A DNA stretch of 64,000 nucleotides, taken from contig CAKAKS010000067.1 in the NCBI GenBank assembly GCA_916700875.1, positions 9,017,591-9,081,590 on the forward strand, read 5' to 3'. The DNA comes from Sebastes aleutianus (taxonomy: Eukaryota; Chordata; Actinopteri; Perciformes; Sebastidae). The first letter of the stretch is position 1. The number at the start of each line of letters is the position of its first letter. Below are positions 27,701-35,293 of the stretch, in pieces. The translations under genes were made by a program, and so were the position numbers. The notes below the pieces were generated by a model, which saw only the letters and a list, made by a program, of their open reading frames with translations, was not told where the DNA came from and made no database searches.

Positions 27701-30700
27701 ATGTAATTTATGGTGCCGTTAGATTGCTGATAGACCACCCCGTTAATACAGGTGCAAGCCACAGAGCAAACATTTTTTTTGACTGCAGTGAAAATGTTGT
27801 TTTTGAAAGGCTAAACACCAACAAATATGGATTGAAGCAGAATATTTTGTTAGATAAAAATATGGTGTGACTATTGGAAATTATTTTCTATTATTATTAT
27901 TAGTATTATTAGTATTATTAGTATTATTATTTTTTATTATTATTTTCTATTATTATTACTTTCTATTATTTTTCAATAAAGGTTGACTTTTTGACTTTAC
28001 AATGCTCTGGAGTTATTAGAAATGTTTGGATCACACGAGACGGAAACAATCCTACGCAGCCACCACAGGAATCTAATTCAAATAATATAATACTAATAAT
28101 ATTCTATCATTATTATCTGCAACGGTGCAGAAATACCGTGTTTAAAGACAATGAATAGACAAGAAAAAAAAAGCTATGCAGCATTCAAATGTCAACATTA
28201 TAAGTGAAGCTTCAAACTATTCGGTACAGCCTTAATGTGTACACTACTACTCTAACTTAGTATTTTTCGATTAATAACCATTTAATATATAAAATGTCAG
28301 ATAATAGTAAAAAAAAAAGCTAATCAAAATTTCCCATTGCCCAAGGTTATGACTGCAGGTGGCTAGTTTTGTCCGATCAAAATCAAAAAGTATTAATCAC
28401 TATACTTAGGAAGCTGCTGGAACTAGTGGATATGAATCTCGTAATTTTTACTTGATTAATGACTTAAAAATGATTGTTGTCCATTAATTTTCAGTAGATT
28501 TATTCTTTTAATATGAGATGAATGAAGAGATTGGGAGCTTCATGTACACCCTGCTTCATGGCAGGTGTTTTTTCAGAGGAAACACTTTTGGGAAACTCAA
28601 TCATTCTTTCTTTCTCTACTTGTTCCCTTGGCTCACATCTCCTCTAATGCACTCTAATCCAAGGTCAGCTAAGTATGCCTCATGTAACGGGTGTCAGTGT
28701 TCGGACAAAGTGAGGCAGGGTGAGACTTGTGCCAGGTCGTCCTGGCAGGGGGGGCAGGACCGGAGATTACAGGATAGTAAACAGATGGAACGCTGTGATT
28801 CAATACTCTACACTTACACCATTAGACACAAATACACACTGTAAATAGTGATGTTTACATTTCTTCAGTGTGTTTTTGTAAGAGTGGCACATTACTAGAG
28901 ATTAGTCCAATTAGTTGAAGTCATTATTACATAAGGATAAACCCTTTGGGATGTATCATGTCGCTTTCGAGGGGTCCCAATAGATTAAATGATAATTAGG
29001 AAGATAGTTGTGGATACAGTAAAAGCTCAACGGCAGTGTGTGTAATATAATGTAGTTTACACTCCACGTCTGCAGAGGCCAATTATTAATATTCTGTTTA
29101 GAATAATTTAAAGTATATTAACTTAGATAATTGAAGAATCTAACTCCTAGATTAAAAAAGTTTTTCAACTGATCATGATTGATAATACAGGCCTGAGAGA
29201 ACACTATTAACTCAGATTTAGTTGCTGTCTGTTTTTACCCCATAAAAAGGGCCCATCAACCAATTTTACTTAAAGTAGGATCCAGAGTTTTTGGCGCTTG
29301 ACCCTCATTAAGGACTAAAAGTTTTCGCTGTATCAATCCTTTTTTAATTTTTTGTAACTGTCTCTAACAAATCCCCCAACTTTATGAAAAGTACAGTACT
29401 AAATTCATGGAGTGCCCCTTTAAACGCGGGAGATCGTTGTTTGCATGATCCTGTTTAAATCAATGTAAAATAAAAAACGTAACAGCTAGAGCATTCAGCA
29501 TTCAGAAAGCTAAGGCTTCGGTCTTTCACGTCATCACGTTGGACGCTTGTGATGACGTAATTACATCATGTGTGGAAAGTAACAAAACTCTTAAAGCACC
29601 TTTGCACTCGATTTGCTAATAAAAAAAACAAAAAATGTGCATAGATCAAATAATTTATGGAGCGTTAAGAAATATTTAGTTCATGTTTCTACATTTAGAA
29701 ATATTTTGGATCAATGTTTTGTGTGTATTTAGTACAGGTTTATGAAAAAACATCAGATTTTTGTATTCTTTTTTAATTTATGACACAATTTCATTAAGTT
29801 TATCTATTATACTGGCTTGTTGACTTACATAACACTTTAGCTTAGGTTGTACAGATTTTAGGCATTTGAAGATACTCTTAGAATTGACATCAAAATTGGC
29901 AAAAAATACCAATGTAGGCACTGGCAGACCATTTCTATTGCAGAGTTCAAAGGCTTAAAATACCTGTTAATTAACTTAGGAGTTAAAGCAGGTTTCAGTC
30001 CAGTGATTTGAATTTTTCTTCTTTTACTTTACATTCAGGTAAAGGATAATGCCTTTAAACATATTATATGTACATGGAAATTCCTATTATTTTGTTTGAA
30101 TCTCAATGTGCAGCTATTTCACTTCCTTTAGAGCATGAGTGTAGCTCCCTGAACAAATACATTTAAATTAACAACACTGTAGAAACCCCTTTCTGCCTCT
30201 GTCCAGACTGACCCCCATTTCCAGGTCCTTGTCCTTAAGAATCCTTCCATGGCCACAGTGGGACACCAAGTAATCATGCCAACAACACACAGAGTCAATG
30301 ACACTGATTCCCTCCAACAAATGCTCCCATTTCACGGTCTGAACCCCTCACCTCACCACCACCAGCTAATCCCTCTATCCAAACCCCTGGTGGGGAGGAA
30401 TCTGCTCAAAGGGGATTTGAGGAGGAGGAGGAGGAGGAGGAGGAGGAGGAGGAGGAGGAGGGTCTGCTACTCCCTGTTTAGCCTGCACACATGCTGGGAA
30501 TGTACAAAGTTGAGTCTTATAACTTTGAGAAAAAAAGGCTCAACTTTCTATTATGAAGGAGGGAAATATGTAAAAGTGAAATGTCAAATAAGTTCACTAT
30601 TCAGATTTATTCCTGAATTCATAATGCTCTAAGAGAAAGAATGACTGTTTGAAAGCAGAAAGCAGCTATTATGTTGAGGAGCTCTGACACTCACATTCAC

Positions 30701-33700
30701 AACAAAAATACATTTTCCTTGACTTGCATGAAAGCCATGGATACTTAAGACTATAGATAATCAGAGTAATTGTTCCACTCAAGGCTACATATTGCTGCTT
30801 TGGAAAAAAAACAACTAGCCTTACAAAGCAATTTGACACAATACAAATGCAAATGTGCAGTGAAATCCACCTAAACCACACCTTTATCCTGGCTGCCACT
30901 CTCTAGTGATAAAGTCAATTAAATTTAAAACATTTCATTTTTGGTATCACTCTTTTGCTGCATTGGCCAGCGCCAAAATTAATGAATCCATCCGTCCTAC
31001 ACCTCGCCCACCTCTCTCATTCTAACCCATTATGATTAACAACCAACTCATGCTCTGTTTCTTCTCTCCACAACACATCCCATTTCCATATTTAATTTTT
31101 CCACATTATGATAAAAGCCACACTGCCGTGGTGGCGGTGTTGCGAGCTTCACATTTACAACACAAAGACATGTGTTTTTCCACTGATTGTTGGCTCTCCT
31201 TTCCTCATAGGGTTTATTTCTGGATGGCTGAGGAGCTTTGAAGTAAGAACTAAACATTTAAGAACCGTTATATGAATAATTTTTTCCTCTCAGGACTACA
31301 TAGAGAAGCTTCGGAGGGAAGACAAATCCCACAAAGCAATTTGACACAATGTAAATGTGCAGTGAAATCCATTAAATCCCTACTCCTAAGAAGGGCTGTC
31401 AAAATAGCACAGTTTTATTCTATTTTAATACAACAAGCTAAGTATCATAAGACTGATACACAGAGGAAATCAAGGGTGCAGCAGAAGGCGAACGGTGTTG
31501 GCTACTCAGCTCCTTTTGACAATGTCTCTCTGGGACACACTTTTGTTTTTACATATTAATGCAGTAATCAAAGTTGAGGTGGTTTGTCAACCATAATTGT
31601 AATGGTTTGAAATCCAGGCTTAAGTGGTGCCATGTGTTGTTTGTTTATCAATAGGAATATAACTTTTCCATGAACCTTGTTTAGGGCTGCATGACAATTT
31701 ATCACGATTATCCATTGTTTTTAGAGATTAAATATCTTTATTGCACTTTCAGATTCAAATAAATAGTTGTGCTCACTACCACGTTGTGCTGCATTCCTGC
31801 TGATTAACAGATTGTAGCATCAAAATAAGACTTGAAATAAGGTTCTTCTTCACCTGAGTTCAGTGCATTTTTGTTTTGCCCGTTTCCTCTCTGTTTAAAT
31901 GAGTAATATACAGTATATCACTCTTCTACTCTGGACTGCAGCCGCAACATTCAGGAAAGTTTTTCACAGGCTGCAGCTGTAGGGTGCACGCGTAAACAAC
32001 CATATCGCATTTGATCGTGTTCATTTAATTGTGGGATGCCAAAATCATGATCACGATTAATATTCAATTAATTGTGCAGCCCAAACCCTGTTCTACTACT
32101 AAAAGTGCACATTTGCTTCCGCTAGATGCCTTTTAGACATTATATCAGTTAAATTCCTCCTTCCCATGTAACAACATTTATCATTATGGTTCCTGTTAAA
32201 TGGACAGCACTTGCTCAAGGACACTACATGTGCACAAGAGGAGCTGGGGATCAAACAACCAACCCTATGGTTAATGGAAGAATACTAGCTCTAAAAAAAA
32301 TTGATGAAAAAAAACCACATTAAAGACAAGTCAGTCTCTGTCTAATTATAGTCGTTATAGACTGATGCAAATATCATTAGTGCTGCTACATTGCTGATTG
32401 CTGGAAGGCAATTCAAAAGGCCAAGTGATACAACAGCGACAGTTCAATTTCAAACAACTATCTAAAGTGAAAAGTGCTTATATATCAGTTTAGACTGAAA
32501 CTACTACTTCTCTTTCCCCTTTAAGCACCCTCACACAATAAGTTTCCCCGCTTCCTCTCACCTCCACGTTGAGTGTGAAGTCGGAGCCGTCGAGCATGGT
32601 GACTTTACACTCCATCATCTTCACCTTCTTCACTCCTTTCAAAGGAGACCTGGACAGACGACTGGTGGATGACCTGTGGGATACCTGGTCCCCCTCCTGC
32701 TGCTCCTGAGAAGAAGAAAATAAGTGTCACTTCACAGTTGAATAATTAATTCTCATGTATAATTACAATTTCCACCTGTTTCTTGCACTGGGCTTTTCTC
32801 CATTGTCTTTGTTAAACAAAGTAAAGCAGCGAGACGTCTATGCATTTATTTCATTTTATGAATGGTGTTCTAATATTGGTTTGAAAGTGTTCACAGACCA
32901 CAAATGTAAAAGACCTCCTGCTCACCATCTTCTCACCTAACTACCCTAAATGTTGAGTACTTAATGTAGTCGTCTTTGACAAAACCACCAGTTCTGTCAC
33001 ATGTCCAAAGCCTAAATATAGAGTGAATGTAATCGGGTGCCACTGAGGAGAGCTAGAGGTGTACTGCCATTTTGCCTTAAACAGAGAAAATCCAATTTTC
33101 CAGTTCGCTGAAAACAAAGCCCTTCCTGACTGACTTTATGCTGGAAAAGAGGCCCTTGGCTTCGAGGCATTTTTCATTCTTACTCACACACAAAGTGGAT
33201 TTAATGCCCCTTTTCATTTATATATAGTGGAAATTTCTTATCTTGTTCTTCAGGCTATTTCCATCACATCATACCTATCTAATGTAGCTCATGTAGACCC
33301 CTTCAGATGTAGAGCTTAACCATACAAATCACCGTTACAGAACATGAGGATTAAAGTGAGTGTATAATTATAGATTTGATTTAGTTAGGATTTACAAGAA
33401 TTACCAAAGAAGGATGTATTCAAACCTTTACGGATGTATTTGTGACTGATAGAAATAAGCGCCACAGATACAGTATGAATCAAGTGGCCTCGGTTTACAG
33501 TTTTATTACTGTGATTTTTATTTTATTTTTTATATGTGCAACCCGGCTGGAGCAGAGAAATATCTCAGCCTGAGTGTGAGTCTCACAGGAAACACTGACA
33601 GTGTGTCACAGTGTTGTGATTTCCCTCAGCTCAATTCACACAGCTCCGACAATGGCAGTGCATCATCCATCATCCTCTGTGTGACACCATGAGGGCTGTT

Positions 33701-35229
33701 TAATGGAGATACATTAAACGTTGAAGCGATACTGGTATGGATCCACGCAAAAGGTAACACCTTAAGCGATGCAAGGAAGTAAATTACACATTTTTGAAAT
33801 TCGTTTTAGCCATGCTAGTGACATAGTGACGGGAATGTCAGTCCACAACTTTGATACCGACTGAATTGTAATAACTTTGATCCCCTGACCTGTCATCTAG
33901 TGCCATCATCAGGTCAACATTTCTATTTGTCTATGTGATCAAATGCCTGCAATACTAATGACATTCCCATCAGCCTCAGCTCTACTTTGTGTTTAGTGCT
34001 GAGGAGCAAATTTTAGCATGCTATTATACGCTAAACTTGCTTACCACAGTAGTCGGTGTTACCAGTGTTACACAGTATTTGGGCATACACCAATTACATT
34101 ACTTACCCACCGCCCCCACCCGTTGTTTGGCTTTTTTTATATAGAAATAAAACCCATTTACTTCATTTTCGTGCATCAGCCCCCACGTTCATCAAATAAA
34201 AAACTCTTATTTGTTATCAATACATAATCAGACAATGGATGCTACAATTATAATCTGAAAGTGTCAGTCTGGAGTCTCATCACAGAGTAGCAGGAGTTAG
34301 ATTTCACACACACGAGATGAGAGAGAGTTGACAGACAAGTTGATGACGGAGATTTGGTGTCAAAGCGAAAAGCACCTATTTGGCAATACTTCGGATTTAA
34401 TACTAATAGGGAACCATAACTTTAATGAGTCAATCTGAAAACTTTTGGTATGAAGCCATGCGGAGGACGGAGTGTTCACAGCTGGTGTGCACAGCGGAGC
34501 GACCCACCCCGCAGTGAAAGCTGGTCTGGAGAGGCCAGACACACAGCCATCCAAAGCTGAAGATCAAAGTGAGCTCTCTACATATATTGAGTATCACCTT
34601 TTCTTGTAAAATTACTGGTGTAATCGGTAACACCGGTGTTGTCAAAAGTTTTTTAACCGGTGGGAAAAATGTCCTCACCGTGACATCCCTAGCTAAACTA
34701 ATGGCGAACATAGTAAACATTATACCTGCTAAACATCCACATGTTAGAATGGTCATTGTGATCATGTTAGCATGCTGACGTTAACATTTAGCTTAAAGCA
34801 CCACTGTGCCCAAGTACAGCACGGCTGTAGATTCTTAACTCTTGCTTTTGTTTTTGTAAACTATATAACAAATGTGAATCAAGGAGAAATGTGATCTATC
34901 TAGTGTGAGCTATAGAGTGGGCAATATAGATACATGATATGAGTTATTATATAACACAACATCAACATGCATCGTGATAAAGTACATTTTCTGGAAATAA
35001 ATCGAGCAAAGTTTTTTGTAAATAAAATAATTCAATAGCCCGCACTGTTAACAGAAGAGCCGGTCACAAGCAGAATGCATGGGAATTAATTACAGTATAA
35101 TATATTTCCCACTTTTTCCCTGATGGTCTGAATAAGTCGCTAAATTTGTTGTCACTTTTTAGAAATAAAGTTGCTAAGATGGTCTGAAAAGTCACTAAAT
35201 CTAACAAGAAATTCGCCAAGTTGGCAACA

Positions 35230-35293
<64 letters not shown>

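Larger units (their letters stand above)
23280..32561. other. Intron between CDS exons 2 and 3 (about 9.3 kb)
   Basis: No coding exon was recognised on either strand. It holds the repeats listed separately (25735-26040, 26880-27170, 27595-28075, 27885-27968, 28260-28480, 30419-30462, 31683-32083) and two small local duplications. The rest is AT-rich unique sequence. Confidence 0.55.

Noticed and set aside
30249..30632. 127-codon plus-strand frame with a run of arginines
   Set aside because: The arginines come from the (GGA)n microsatellite; flanks show no splice signals or family similarity.
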